A stretch of 64,000 nt of DNA. Source: Peromyscus leucopus. Lineage: Eukaryota; Chordata; Mammalia; Rodentia; Cricetidae. Below are positions 47,146-58,768 of this stretch, in pieces (the stretch's first letter is position 1; each line of letters opens with the position of its first letter). The stretch lies in NCBI RefSeq assembly GCF_004664715.2, contig NC_051072.1, forward strand, positions 40,853,142-40,917,141, read 5' to 3'. A program made the translations under genes and the position numbers. Under the pieces are notes generated by a model that saw nothing but the letters and a program-made list of their open reading frames with translations, was not told where the DNA came from and searched no databases.

Positions 47146-49365
47146 ACTGTTTGGCTCTTTGAGAGGCCTGGCACATAGCTCCCGAGTTAATACACCAAGA
47201 CTTTTCTTACTTATAAATGCCCGGCCTTAGCTTGGCTTGTTTCTTACCAGTTCTTTTTTTCTTTTGCTTCTGGGCTTTTACCTTTTTCTATTTCTGTATA
47301 TTTTTCTTTTTTTTTTTTTTATTTTACAATATCATTCAGTTCTACATATCCGTCATGGGTTCCCCTATTCTCCCCCCTCCCACCCCCTCCCCTTACCCTC
47401 AGCCTACCCCCCCATTCCCACCTCCTCCAGGACAAGTCCTCCCCCGAGGACTGTGATCAACTTGGTAGACTCAGTCCAGGGAGGTCCAGTCCCTTCCTCC
47501 CAGACTAAGCCAAGTGTCCCTGCATAAGTTCCAGGTTTCAGACAGCCAACTCATGCAATGAGCCCAGGACTTGGTCCCACTGCCTAGATGCCTCCCAAAC
47601 TGATCAAACCAATCAACTGTCTCACCTATTCAGAGGGCCTGATCCAGCTGGGAGCCCCTCAGCCTTTGGTTCATAGTTCATGTGTTTTCATTCATTTGGC
47701 TATTTTTTTTTTTTAATAATTGAGTAAAACTGAAATTTATTATATGCCACAGTCGTCCTAGGGACCTCCATGCTATATATATATAGCCTCTATGGTTCTA
47801 TGGGTTGTGGTCTGATTGTTCTTTATTTTATATCTAGAATCCACCAATGAGTGAGTACATACCATAACTGTCTTTCTGGGTTTGGGTTACCTCACTCAGG
47901 ATGATTTTTTCTAGTTCCATCCATTTGCCTGCAAATTTCATGCTTTCATTGTTTTTCTCTGCTGAGTAGTACTCCATTGTGTATATGTACCACATTTTTT
48001 TCATCCATTCTTCCGTTGATGGGCATCTAGGTTGTTTCCAGGTTCTGGCTATTACAAATAGTGCTGCTATGAACATAGCTGAGCATGTATCTTTATGGTA
48101 TAAATCAGCATTCCTTGGGTAGATGCCCAAGAGTGGGATGGCTGGGTCTTGAGGTAGTTAGATTCCTAACTTTCTGAGAAACCGCCATACTGATTTCCAC
48201 AGTGGTTGTACAAGTTTACATTCCCACCAACAGTGGAGGAGTGTTCCCTTTGCTCCACATCCTCTCCAGCATTGGTTGTCATTGGTGTTTTTGATCGTAG
48301 CCATTCTGACAGGTGTAAGGTGGTATCTCAGAGTCGTTTTAATTTGCATTTCTCTGATGATTAAGGATGTTGAGCATTTCTTTAAATGTCTTTAAGCCAT
48401 TTGTAGTTCTTGTTTTGTGAATTCTCTGTTTAGCTCTTTAGCCCATTTTTTAATTGGACTGTTCAGTGCTTTGATGTCTAGTTTCTTGAGTTCTTTATAT
48501 ATTGTGGAGATCAATCCTCTGTCAGATGTGGGGTTGGTGAAGATCTTTTCCCAATCTGTTGGCTGTCTTTTTGTCTTACTGACTGTGTCTTTTGCCCTGC
48601 AAAAGCTTCTCAGTTTCGAGAGGTCCCATTTATTAATGGTTGTGCTCAGGGTCTGTGCTGTCGGTGTTTTATTTAGGAAATGGTCTCCGGTGCCAATGCG
48701 TTCAAGAGTGCTTCCTATTTTCTTTTCTATTAAGTTTAGTGTAACTGGATTTATGTTTAGGTCTTTGATCCACTTGGACTTGAGTTTTGTGCATGGTGAC
48801 AGATATGGATCTATTTGTAATCTTTTACATATTGACATCCAGTTATGCCAGCACCATTTGTTGAAGATACTTTCTTTGTTCCATTGTATAGTTTTGGCTC
48901 CTTTGTCAAAAACCAGGTGTTCATATGTGCATGGATTAATGTCAGGGTCTTCAATTCGATTCCATTGGTCCGTATGTCGGTTTTTATTTCTGTATATTTT
49001 TCTTTACTTATTATTCTGTGACTGGATGTGTGGCTGAGTGGCTGGCCTCTGATGTCCTCCTCTCCTTCTTTTCTCACTCCTTGATCTTTTCTTCCAAGAT
49101 TTCTCCTCCTATTTATTCTCTCTGCCTACCAGTCTTGCCTATCCTTTCTCTTGCCTTGCTATTGGCCATTCAGCTCTTTATTAGACCAGTCAGGTATTTT
49201 AAACAGGCAAAGTAACAGAGCTTCACAGAGTTAAACAAATGCAACATAAAAGAGTGGAACTTATCTTTGCATCATTAAAACAAATGTTCTACAGCATAAA
49301 CAAATGGAACACATCTTAAAATAATATTCTACAACACTAGATAATAAATATAATTTGGAAGTTAA
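47105..49365. repeat. LTR-like rodent repeat interrupted by an L1
   Basis: Two halves, about 47140-47309 and 48985-49365, rejoin across the L1. The left half has ggcacatagctcccgagtta and gcccggccttagcttggctt. The right half has gctattggccattcagctct, gcttcacagagttaaacaaa and repeated aaacaaatg-type motifs. A poly(T) run (47109-47139) precedes it. Class not resolved. Confidence 0.6.
47310..48984 (-). mobile_element. 5'-truncated L1 (ORF2 3' part and 3' UTR)
   Basis: Read on the minus strand, broken pieces of L1 ORF2 appear in order at about 48811-48984, 48392-48838, 48158-48349 and 47834-48130, for example MKKMWYIYTMEYYSAEKNNE near the C terminus. They fall in different frames with stops, so the copy is dead. 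The 3' UTR ends in poly(A), seen as T's at 47310-47320. A perfect 21-bp duplication beginning tatttctgtatatttttctt (47289-47309 and 48985-49005) fixes both ends. Only the last ~1.7 kb of an L1 is present, typical of truncated target-primed insertion. Confidence 0.95.
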
Positions 49366-50429
49366 AAACATGAACTTCTCTTTTATATTTTGTAGACCAG
49401 CTTCTGGGATGAAGAGTGGATAACTTGCTAAATTTTGAAAAATGTTTAGAAATGGTATCGTTTCTGTAATGAGTAGACAGACACTCTAAAGATGGTTGGA
49501 TTTGACAGGTTTTCTTCTATTTCTATGTAGTCTACCTCCATCCCCCCCCCCCCCCCGTTGTGTGCTTTTATTTTAGTCTACACAGTGTACACTCACTTTC
49601 ACGGTAAACAGTGTGGTCATGTTCTCTTCTGCCACTTAGTGGTTTGCAGTACTTACATTTGTCTAATGGGTTCATCCCTAAAAGGTTGGAGTGGGTTCCC
49701 TTTGCTATTTGCCAGAGTATATGCAGATAGCATGGGGGTGGGTGGCCTCCAGCAGTGTTCTCTCAGATAGCCACGTTGTCAGGAAGCTCAGCCGTTGTGT
49801 CTCAAATAAGGACATCTACCCAATACCTTAGTTCCTCTTCGGTACGGTACTCCAACCCTCAAACCTGTCTTGTTCTCTTCCTCTCGTTCTTTTCACTCCC
49901 CTCTTCCCCCATCTTCAGTATTCTTCAGATCCTATAAAGAAGGCAAATAAGCAGAGAACTTTGAAAAGTAAAGATCGGACGTATGGTGCTTACATCTTGA
50001 GTTTTTCTTTTAATTACTGCAGATGACTCAGAATCCTCTCTGAGAATCTGCTATGTTCTTTGTAGAAGTCAGAAAGTTCAGCTGTGTGCTCTTCAAGTTT
50101 ATAGGACATTTGAAAGCATAGTAAAGGCAAAGGAGAAGGGGATCAGTGGCTGACAGCCTGAGAGTGGAAAACATTAAAAGGTGGGAAAAAAATTAAGACT
50201 CCGAACCTCATTGAGAGCAATTTGAGGCCATTTGGTATGGGGCCAAAGCCCCAAATATGTCACTGTCCCCTGAGGAGTCACTGCTACTGCTGACTGCCAT
50301 CACTGAACTCTGGAAATCACTTCATCGCTGCTTTCTAAGAATCTTGTTTAGTCCTCACAACCATTCCATGATGACTTAGAAACTGTGATAGTACTGATTT
50401 ATTTATTTCCTAAATGTTTTAATGGTACT
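49366..50429. other. intronic single-copy sequence
   Basis: Contains a 16-base poly(C) run at about 49541-49556. No gene seen. Confidence 0.4.
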
Positions 50430-50595
50430 GTCAAGGGCTTTACCAGGGCTTTAGACATGTTCTACCAAAGAGCTGCATCCCCCATCTTTGAAGCAGGGTC
50501 ATGTTAAGTGATCCAATTTGGCCTTAGACCTGAGAGTGCTTTGGCTTCCTTGAGTGGCTGGGATGACAGGCATGCACATAGTGCTTGACACAGGA
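50430..50595 (-). repeat. B4-type SINE (ID plus B1 composite), diverged
   Basis: The left half resembles a reverse-complement ID (gggctttagacatgttctac, caaagagctgcatccccc). The right half resembles a reverse-complement B1 (tttggccttagacctgagag, gctgggatgacaggcatgca). Confidence 0.6.
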
Positions 50596-52501
50596 ATGTC
50601 TTTCTGTTATTGAGAAAAGTAAAACCTCTATTTTCCCAAGATTGGTCACTCAGCTGTGGAGTTAGGTTTGAGTCTTGATAAATTCTAGAGTCCGTACTTT
50701 TTTTGGTATCTCAAGCTCCTTCAAAAGAACAGGTGGCGTACAGAGGCTGTGTAGTGTAGTAGGCAGACTTTCTAGATTCAGGTCCCAGTGCTGACAGAGC
50801 TTGTCCCTACACTGATGAAATGTAAAGTTGTTTATGCCAGCACCCCAGGACTATTGTGAGGGCAGTGAGATTTTGTATGTAAGTGGCCTCATGTCCAGCT
50901 GCTCATGGGAAGAGCTCTGTTCTGTTTTATATAAAATATAATGTGGAGTCACTCATAACAGACATACCAGCAATTTTCCATATTTTAAGAAAATAATAAT
51001 AAATTCTAGAAAAATCTTTTTTATATGGGTTCCAGGGATTGAACTCAGGTTTGCAGAGCAAGCACTTTTTATCTACCAAGACATCTAGCCCGGAATTTTC
51101 AATCTTAAAAACTAATGTCATTAAATAAAGAATCATTGTTAATTTGTATCTTAGTGTCTGTCCTACTCATCTGACAGCTTTGAGGGCAGAAAACATGGTG
51201 TTTAATCTTCATTCATGTATATTGGAAGAGGTATAAAATGGGAGAAACTAAAGTCTCATTAGTCACAATAATCACAAACTATCACTCAAGTGAGCAGACA
51301 TACAGGGGTGTCCAACTTCAAAGATACCTTTGTAAGATACATACAATATTATTGAGAGCCTCTCTAAGAATAAATCTAAAAATCCAAACTTGCACTCAAG
51401 TCACCTAAACCTGGGTCACTGAATATTCAAGTCTAGCCCATGATACAGTATACATTTATTTATTGTAAAGTTTTTTTAAAATCAATTTTTATTTATAAAA
51501 AATGGTGGTTAACACATGGTGCTCACTTACTGGAACATATAAGGATATATTTGACTTTGACCCGATGTTCCAATTAGCTAATTCTGTAATAGTAACTTGA
51601 CTTTCACTCACCAATGCTCAGAGATAATTTTGATTGAACTGAATCCTAGGCAGGTTAAGTTCTCCCAGAGAATGAGGTGCTTATTTAGCTCACCAAGACA
51701 CAGCACTTGCTGTTAGAGTTACTGGTTACATGAATGTCTTAGAAGGAGAGGCAGAAGTACACAATCTATCCAGTACCCAATGAGGTGACGTTATATCACT
51801 AAAAACGCCAATGAATATGTGCTGACTTCATAGTCCTGAAAGGCATCATAGATAAAATGCTATTTAATGAATAAAACACATGTAGACCTTTCACGGTGGC
51901 ATAAAATCCTACTTTGCACACTTTGTCTCACTTCACATTCAGCAAGCCTTTGTAGGTGTAATATTACCATCATAAAAGTCATGACAAGTTAAGCTTAAGT
52001 GAATTACTCAAGTTCACACAGCCACTTAATGCCATGGCGGAAATACAAGTGAGGACACTCATTTGCTTCTCCCCGTGCTGGGTCTCCAACAGAGAGCTGA
52101 TCACCTTGCCTCTCAGTCGGGCAGCATGATCCAAGGGGGATCCTTTGATGACGTCCCAGACTGGAGGCCTTCCCTGATGGAGCAGGTTGGCAGTAAGAGC
52201 AATTTCATCCATTGCTACACAAGGCAAACTGATGATCTGCAGGACTCCTACTAAGCCAATGCCTAATCTTTTGAAAAAGAATTTATTTGTAAATGGAGGG
52301 GCTAAACATCATAAAAGAGAACCACAGGAGAGAACTGAGTCCTGCTTGTTGTGGTCCCATGAGACAAACACCACCTCCACCCATCCCCACCCCGCCCCCA
52401 CAGCTGATGCTGGCACCCACAATAACAACAAATACAAGTCAGAGTTCTTAAGTAAAGATTGACAGACACTCCTCCCCTAAAAAAGGACTGGAAAATGGAG
52501 G
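50596..52501. other. intronic single-copy sequence
   Basis: A short tRNA-SINE-like fragment lies at about 51025-51090 (tccagggattgaactcaggt). Otherwise nothing recognised. Confidence 0.4.
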
Positions 52502-52509
52502 CTGTAGAT

Positions 52510-52729
52510 AAGTGGTTCTCAACCTTCCTAATGCTGAGACCCTTAATACAGTTCCTCATGTGGTAAACCACAACCATAAAATTATTTTCGTTGCTACTTC
52601 ATACCTGTAATTTGCTACTGTTGTGAATTGTAATGTAAATATCTGTGTTTGCCAAATGGTTTTAGGTGACCCCATGACAGGGTTGCTTTACCTCCAGTGG
52701 GGTCAAGACCCACAGGTTGAGAACCACTG
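52510..52729. mobile_element. URR1-like hAT-Charlie MITE
   Basis: A 220-bp non-autonomous DNA transposon with inverted ends: agtggttctcaacct at 52511 on the left and aggttgagaaccact at the right. It is flanked by 8-bp duplications, ctgtagat (52502-52509) and ctctagat (52730-52737), one mismatch and close to the nTCTAGAn target typical of hAT elements. The interior, including aaaattattttcgttgctac, matches the rodent URR1 group. It has no transposase and cannot move by itself. Confidence 0.93.
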
Positions 52730-52737
52730 CTCTAGAT

Positions 52738-53144
52738 AAACCAGATAAGGAAACCCCACTTAAATGGATTCTGAGATAGCTTCTAAGGCCCAAGGTGTGC
52801 TTCTAATCATGTGCATATATTGAGCCTGGGCTGTATGGAACAGCTTGTGTGAGATGTTATTGTAGTTTCCCTGGAACTTCCATTCTTGTGAAAGGTTTCA
52901 AAGGACATGCAGCTTTCTGTTCTCTATGGCCTGAACATACCCAGTCTAGGCTGTTCTTGTACTTTTAAGTTTGCCACTACCTTGTGAACGCCTTCTGTTT
53001 TTGAAAGCTTCATTAAATTATTAGAAGTAAAGAAATCATTTTATAGACAAGATATTAGAAAAATAATACCCTATATCATTATCTGAGTATAGTCACTACT
53101 GGAGTGTTTTGGGGGGTTGTCTTTTCCTCTGCATTAAAGTGTTT
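52738..53144. other. intronic single-copy sequence
   Basis: Nothing recognised. Confidence 0.4.
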
Positions 53145-53162
53145 CATTATCTGTACATTTTT

Positions 53163-53307
53163 TTTTTTTTTTGGTTTTTCGAACAGGGTTTCTCTGCGTA
53201 GTTTTGCGCTTTCCTGAGTCACTTGGTAGCCAGCTGCTCGAACTACAGCATCCGCTGCTCTGCTCCCGAGTGCTGGGATTAAAGGCGTGCGCCACCACCG
53301 CCCGGCA
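53163..53307 (-). mobile_element. B1 SINE with scattered single-base losses
   Basis: Intact ends and a perfect 18-bp duplication, cattatctgtacattttt (53145-53162 and 53308-53325), mark a young insertion. The interior (about 53185-53270) lacks roughly a dozen bases spread one or two at a time relative to sister copies: gtagccagctgctcgaacta where sisters read gtagcccaggctggcctcga. Confidence 0.9.
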
Positions 53308-53325
53308 CATTATCTGTACATTTTT

Positions 53326-54244
53326 ATAGCTTGCTGTTGGTGTAGAACCAAGTTGACATTTTTCTTATGTTATACATGCTATAATTTTGATGGCTAGTAA
53401 ACTGCCGGTTTATCATATTTTATTTGACTGTTGTCTTTCTTTGTACCTTTAGCTGGCTTCCAGGTTTTCTCTTTGATGGCAGTCTTCATCCATTAGGTTC
53501 CTCCCTTCACTGTGTCCATCTTGTGATGTTTGCTCTTAGGTTTCCAGAGTGGGAAATGGGGCTAAAGGGCACGTTGGATGTTTTTATGGCACCCTGGATG
53601 CATTGCCAAACTGCCTGGTAGTTTCTGTACTATCACACTGGATAGTTTCTTATTTTTTGCCACATTAATAGCAAAAACAGTTGTTATTTTATCATGAAAA
53701 CAGAGCGGTATTGAGGAAGCTAGAACATTTTTCCACCTGTTGGCATATTTTTCGTGTTTTTGATTCATAGATTTTGTTCTTACTCTCCTTCCCACTGGTC
53801 TGTAAAGGTTTGTAGTAGGCCACAGTGCTGCTGAGGGCCACAGTGCTGCTGAGGGTCACTGGTACCTAACAGGAGCTCTGCAGACATTGGTGACCCAAGT
53901 CTCCGTCTCTGCTCTGCCCCCGGAGTGAGTGTGGAGTGTACCCAGGTGCCGTCACCTTGCTGGATTTTAGGACTCTGGGAAGATGACTTATATAATTCCC
54001 CTCGCCTTTCCTGGATTTTATTTTTTTTTAGATTTTTGAGACAGGGTCTTACATAGATAGCCAAAGATTGGCCTGAACTCCTATCTCTCTGCCTCACTCT
54101 TCCTGACTCCTCCTCTCAGATACTGAGGTAATGTGTGAGCCCCCACTACTGGAGTTTATCACTCAGTTCTGTATTTCTTCAGGTTTATAAAATTCTCTTC
54201 TCTTTTAGCTACTTATTTCTTTTATATTTTGCTTTCTTCCCGTC
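53326..54244. other. intronic sequence, mostly single copy
   Basis: A weak B1-like stretch at about 54028-54130 (tttttgagacagggtcttac) and a 17-bp local duplication near 53819-53855 (gccacagtgctgctgagg repeated) are the only structures seen. Confidence 0.4.
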
Positions 54245-54400
54245 CCGTCCTCCTTTTTTGAGAGACAAGGTTTATCTGTGTATCCTTGGTTGTCCTAGAA
54301 CTTGCTCTGTAGACCAGGCTGGCCCGGAACTCAAGAGATCTGCCTGCCTCTGTCTCCCGAGTGCTGGGATTAAAGGTGCATGATACCACACCTGGCTCTT
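54245..54400 (-). repeat. B1 SINE
   Basis: gagagacaaggtttatctgt, gtagaccaggctggcccgga, gtgctgggattaaaggtgca, ending ccacacctggctc. Confidence 0.88.
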
Positions 54401-55317
54401 TTGTATTTCAAACTCTTCAGATTGATGATCTTGCCAGCCTTCTGTGTTTATTACGAAGGTATAAAAACATTCCTCAGAAATAAAAATTCTCCTTTTGAAT
54501 TTTAAAGTTGACACTGTTTGTAGCACAACCAAAAGCTTCAAAGTTTGTTACATGATGTTTAAATAATTTGTTAACAGTTGAAAATTATTAGGAATATTAG
54601 CTAGTACTTGGTATGATGATTTCTAGCTTTGGGTAATTATCTGCAGTTGTGTCTGTTTAGAAAAGTTGTGATATTTATCTCTTTTCTTTTAGGTGAGTTA
54701 GCTGTAGGAATCTGTATCTCAGGAGCACATGGTGTTAGAGAGTGTCCAGGGAGCAATTAGGAGGGTGGATTGTTAAATCTTTTGCCTCAAAAGACAAGAC
54801 CATTAGGTGTGAAGTGTATGATCCTCAAGGGGTGTAAATAACCAAGCCGTTCATGTAGTCGTTATTCATTTTTTATTTTGAAGTATGTCTGAAACCTGTA
54901 CTTCATAGACAGATCATGGGAAGTTTACCTACTGGAAGGACACATTATTGCCATCTGGTTATGTTGAGAAAATGTATTTCAGAATTTACAGGTTAGTGGG
55001 TGAACATTGGCCACATGAACTTTAAATTCCTCATTCTGTTTTGAAGGACTTGTCCTAAAATTCCCTCGTGGGTTAAATGTAAGCAGATCTTATGAATTCC
55101 CCTGTGTCTGCTGAAGAGAGGTGGTTTTGTTGGTTTATGAATTCACTGAAGGATGGTTGCGCTTTCTCAGTACCACTGCAAGATCATCCTTAGAACTAAG
55201 TGGTGGTCTGTTTGCTTTCTGTATTATAGGGCATTGAAAGAGCATTTCCCCCTTTCTATTGTTGTACATAAAAACACTTTAAATGTCAGTCAGTCTCTTA
55301 GATTAGGTAGTCTTCTT
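54401..55317. other. intronic single-copy sequence
   Basis: No gene or clear repeat seen. Confidence 0.4.
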
Positions 55318-55390
55318 TTGGGTTAGGGGTACATAGCTCAAGGGTAGAGCATGTGCTTATTAACACATGAGGTTCAGTTCCCAGTATTAA
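55318..55390 (+). repeat. ID-type SINE
   Basis: gggttaggggtacatagctc, agggtagagcatgtgcttat, gaggttcagttcccagtatt: a diverged plus-strand ID. Confidence 0.7.
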
Positions 55391-56373
55391 CTGCTTTGTT
55401 TGTTTAAAGCCCTTGTTTGACACCAAGTCTTTGCATCACATTAATTTCCCCCAGTATCCTATTTTTATTCTTATATTGAAGTTACTGAACAATCACATTC
55501 ACCTCATACCTTCCACTTTGCTCTTCTGTCTGTCCCGTGCTCCGCTGCTCTGTAGAAGTGCCATTGTTGCTGAAGGTAGTGGGCCCTCTCACTCATCTTG
55601 CTGTTAGAAGCTGACAGCTCACAGCAGGACCCCTGTGTTAAAAGACCACTCTTGTAACAGTCTTGACTTGAATTTCATAAATCCAAGCTTTTCTGGTTTT
55701 CAACTTACTTCCAGGCTTCTCAGCAAGGCTCCCCACTTGGATATACTTTCCTGGGCCCTTTTCAATTCTCATCTACTCTCAAGAAACCATGTGCCAGCTT
55801 CAAATGTTTACTTTCCTGAGCAACAGACTCCCAGAGTCCAAAACTGTTCACTGCATATCGTTACTTACTTCCCGCATTTGTGATTCACACTTAACTAGTT
55901 TTCTTCCAAATCTCTCTTTCCCTGCTTGTTCCCCAGTTTCTGTAAATGCCACCACTATCCACCGAGGTATTCAAGCCAGAGAGTTACCACTATCTTACAT
56001 TCCTAGTTCCTCCACCCCCAATAGCTTTTTGGTGAAGTCCCTCTTCCTCATCAGTCCTGCTACCCGTCCCTAAGTCCAGGGCCAGTGGCTGGTTCTTTGC
56101 AGAACCCTCTCTTGCTCTGTCCCCGCTTCTCTGCAGTCAACTGTCCTCTGTGCTGGACCAGTCATCTAAAAGCACTGATTATTACTTCCTTTCCCTGTTG
56201 TAGAGGTAAGAAATCTAAATTCTTACTGCTGTCTTTCATGAGCTGGCCCTGTCTGCTTTTTTTTTTTTTTTTAAATCTTCATGTTGTTCTTCCCCTTCAA
56301 CAGGGGGTGTTTCTACTTCAAAATTAAGATTTTTAGTATTAAAATTCTAGGATATAGCAGAAGTCAGTGTTTT
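55391..56373. other. intronic single-copy sequence
   Basis: Pyrimidine-rich in places, with a poly(T) at about 56260-56273. Open frames of 64-94 codons on the plus strand are Ser/Pro/Leu-rich with no recognised domain. Confidence 0.4.
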
Positions 56374-56439
56374 GATGTTGAAATATTCTTTTTTTTTTTT
56401 TGAAGATAAAGCTTATTTTGGCTTATAATTCATCTTAGT

Positions 56440-56800
56440 TAGGTTTCTATCGCTGTGAAGAGACACCATGACCACGGCAACTCTTATAAAGGAAAAACAT
56501 TGAATTGTGCTGCCGCACTTACAGCTCAGAGGTTTAGTTCATTTTTATCATGGTGGGAAGCAAGGCCACATGCAGGCAGACATGGTGCTAGAGAAGGAGC
56601 TGAGAGCTCTTATATCTTGACTCACAAGCAACAGGAAGTGGTCTGAAACACTGGGTGTGGCTTGAGCATGTATGAGACCTCAAAGCCCACCTCACAGTGA
56701 CACACTTCCTCCAACAAGGCCACACCTACTCCGATAAAGCCACACACCACCTAATAGAGCCACTCCCTTTGGGGCGCATTTTCTTTCAAACCATCACACA
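56440..56800. repeat. rodent interspersed repeat, same type as 4101-4450
   Basis: ttaggtttctatcgctgtga, gagacaccatgaccacggca, gaaggagctgagagctctta, cttcctccaacaaggccaca and ctaatagagccactcccttt. Better preserved than the upstream copy. Class not named. Confidence 0.65.
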
Positions 56801-56829
56801 ATTTAAAAATTACTAAGTTTTTTAAAGGT

Positions 56830-57002
56830 ATTTTTAAAAATTTACTTAATTTTATTTTATGTGCATTGGCGTGAAGGTATCAGATTCCCTGGAACTGGAG
56901 TTACAGACAGTTGTTAGTTGCCATGCGGATGCTGGGAATTAAACCTGTGTCCTCTGGAAGAGCAGCCAGTGCTCTTAACTCCTGAGCCATCTCTCCAGCC
57001 CC
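56830..57002 (-). repeat. B3-type SINE
   Basis: Reverse-complement B3: attccctggaactggagtta, gatgctgggaattaaacctg, and the intact head tgagccatctctccagcccc. Confidence 0.9.
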
Positions 57003-58180
57003 AATTATTTACTTTTAATATTATACTATATTACATTATTTCTCCCTTCCCTTTCCTCCCTTCATACCTTTCTGTATGCCTTTCCTTACTCTTTGAAATT
57101 TATCATCTTTTTCATTAATTGTTATTACATACACACAACACTTCTGAATATATAAATACAACCTACCTTGTCTGTATGTATTTGTATGTAGGTTTTCAGG
57201 GATAACCTTTTGGTATTAGGAGATCAGTCAGTGTGCTCTTTTCTGGGGAAGGCTGTTTCTCCTGCTCCTGGCATTCTTAGGTGCCTGTAATTGTTTGTGT
57301 AGCCCCCCCCACTTCAGTGTGTTGTTGTCCTTGTTCAGCTGGTGTTCCAGCAGTCACGTTGGTAAGACTTCATGGGTGTGTCTTCTGACATTCCCAGGAG
57401 CCACGGTCTCACAGCAAACTCTTTGGTTCTCTGGCTCTTTCAATCTTTCTGACCCTTTAGTAATGATCCCTGAGTCTTAGGTGTGGGAGGTGTATTGTAG
57501 ATGTGTCTGGAAGTGGGCTTCACAAGCTGGCATTTTGATTGGTTGTGGTTTTCTGTAATGGTCTCCTTCTGTTGCACAGAGAAGTTTCCTTGATGAGAGG
57601 CGAGGACTACACTTACCTGTGGGTATAATGACAAATACTTAGAATGTTGCTGGTTTAGTGAAGTTGCGGGTGTAGATTCTCCTGCAAGATCCATGACTTG
57701 ACTGACATTGAGTAGTTGGCTAGGGTTCCATACCGGTCATGATTTCCTTCTTTCTGAGGAGATCTTAAATCTACTTAAAGAGCTGTTGGTCACTGTTGCA
57801 ACCTTAGGGCTATCATACCACACTGGTCATCGTTGTGGTTCCTGAACATTACAGCTGGGTAAGACTGAGGTTGGTGGCTTCCCTCCTTTGGAAGCTTGCT
57901 AGTACCTTCTGGTACTGTGAAAATTAGCCCTCATGGAGAAAGCTTAGTTCTAGCGCAAGGGCCCCTGGGCCCCTGTTCGGAAGTGCACAGTGTCTTCAAC
58001 AATAGGGCTTAAATACCATCTCTGGGGGCAACTGAGGGCAGTAGCAATAGCCTGTAATGTTTTGGAGTCCCTTGGACAACCTCGACCAGCAACTCAAAAG
58101 AGGGCTTCTCATGCGTGCTATTGTTTTTTTTTGTTACATGGTGTGGCTCATGGAGGGATCACTGTCAGTCCTGATAAGAA
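57003..58180 (-). repeat. L1 3' UTR fragment
   Basis: Its reverse complement follows the rodent L1 3' UTR plan: acccatgaagtcttacc-like sequence, gcaacagaaggagaccatta, then aaaggttatccctgaaaacc and an AT-rich end. No ORF2 sequence is obvious. It opposes the plus-strand L1 3' UTR at 58440-59240. Confidence 0.6.
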
Positions 58181-58211
58181 GATGTTGAAATATTCTTCTT
58201 TATAAAAGTGA

Positions 58212-58285
58212 TTGCTCTTTGGGCAAGCTCAGCGGCGGAGTGTTAGCTTAACAGTGCAAAGCCTTGTCTTCAGCCACAGCCAAAA
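58212..58285 (+). repeat. ID-like SINE fragment
   Basis: ttgggcaagctcagcggcgg, gtgttagcttaacagtgcaa and tcttcagccacagcc are weakly ID-like. Confidence 0.45.
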
Positions 58286-58528
58286 CTTTTTACAAAAAAG
58301 TCAGCTGAGTTCATATGCATGCCAAATGTGATGATTCTTGTGAATGTGTTGATAACTGAAATGTAAATGTCGAATGCTATTTCTCTCTCTCTCTTTTTGC
58401 TCCATCGCTCCTTTTGCTTCCATGTCTCATGATAATTGAGGATGCTTTGGTGCATGAGCCACCTTTCCTGGATAAATGTAGCTACCACCTCACATCAAAG
58501 AAGCCTGCCTTTACAGAAGATTGAGGCC

Positions 58529-58534
<6 letters not shown>

Positions 58535-58559
<25 letters not shown>

Positions 58560-58612
58560 CACACCACACCACACCACACCACACCACACCACACACCAAA
58601 ACAACAACAACC
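58535..58612. repeat. (CA)n(ACACC)n microsatellite
   Basis: CA repeats give way to about seven ACACC pentamers, then AAC units. Confidence 0.95.
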
Positions 58613-58713
58613 CACAACTGCAATTGGACACAGTGCAGAGATCAGCGGATTGTGGAGACCCCCGCCCCAATGGATACATCTACGTCACAGCTTCTGCATC
58701 CATGTCACAGGGA

Positions 58714-58718
<5 letters not shown>

Positions 58719-58767
<49 letters not shown>
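58719..58767. repeat. (TG)n microsatellite
   Basis: Uninterrupted TG repeat of about 48 bp. It can pair with the CA tract 110-180 bp upstream. Confidence 0.95.

Positions 58768-58768
<1 letters not shown>

Larger units (their letters stand above)
56391..58180 (-). mobile_element. composite retroposed unit: L1 3' UTR, B3 and another repeat, with target duplication
   Basis: A perfect 17-bp repeat, gatgttgaaatattctt, occurs at 56374-56390 and 58181-58197. Directly inside the left copy is a poly(T) run (56391-56400), the expected 3' end of a minus-strand retrotransposition. Read in that direction the unit contains L1 3' UTR (about 58180 down to 57003), a B3 SINE in the same orientation, and the unclassified rodent repeat at 56440-56800. 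The layout suggests one event, but separate nested insertions are possible. Confidence 0.6.

Noticed and set aside
48417..49037. 206-codon plus-strand hydrophobic protein
   Set aside because: It is the antisense of the L1 ORF2 fragment on the minus strand.
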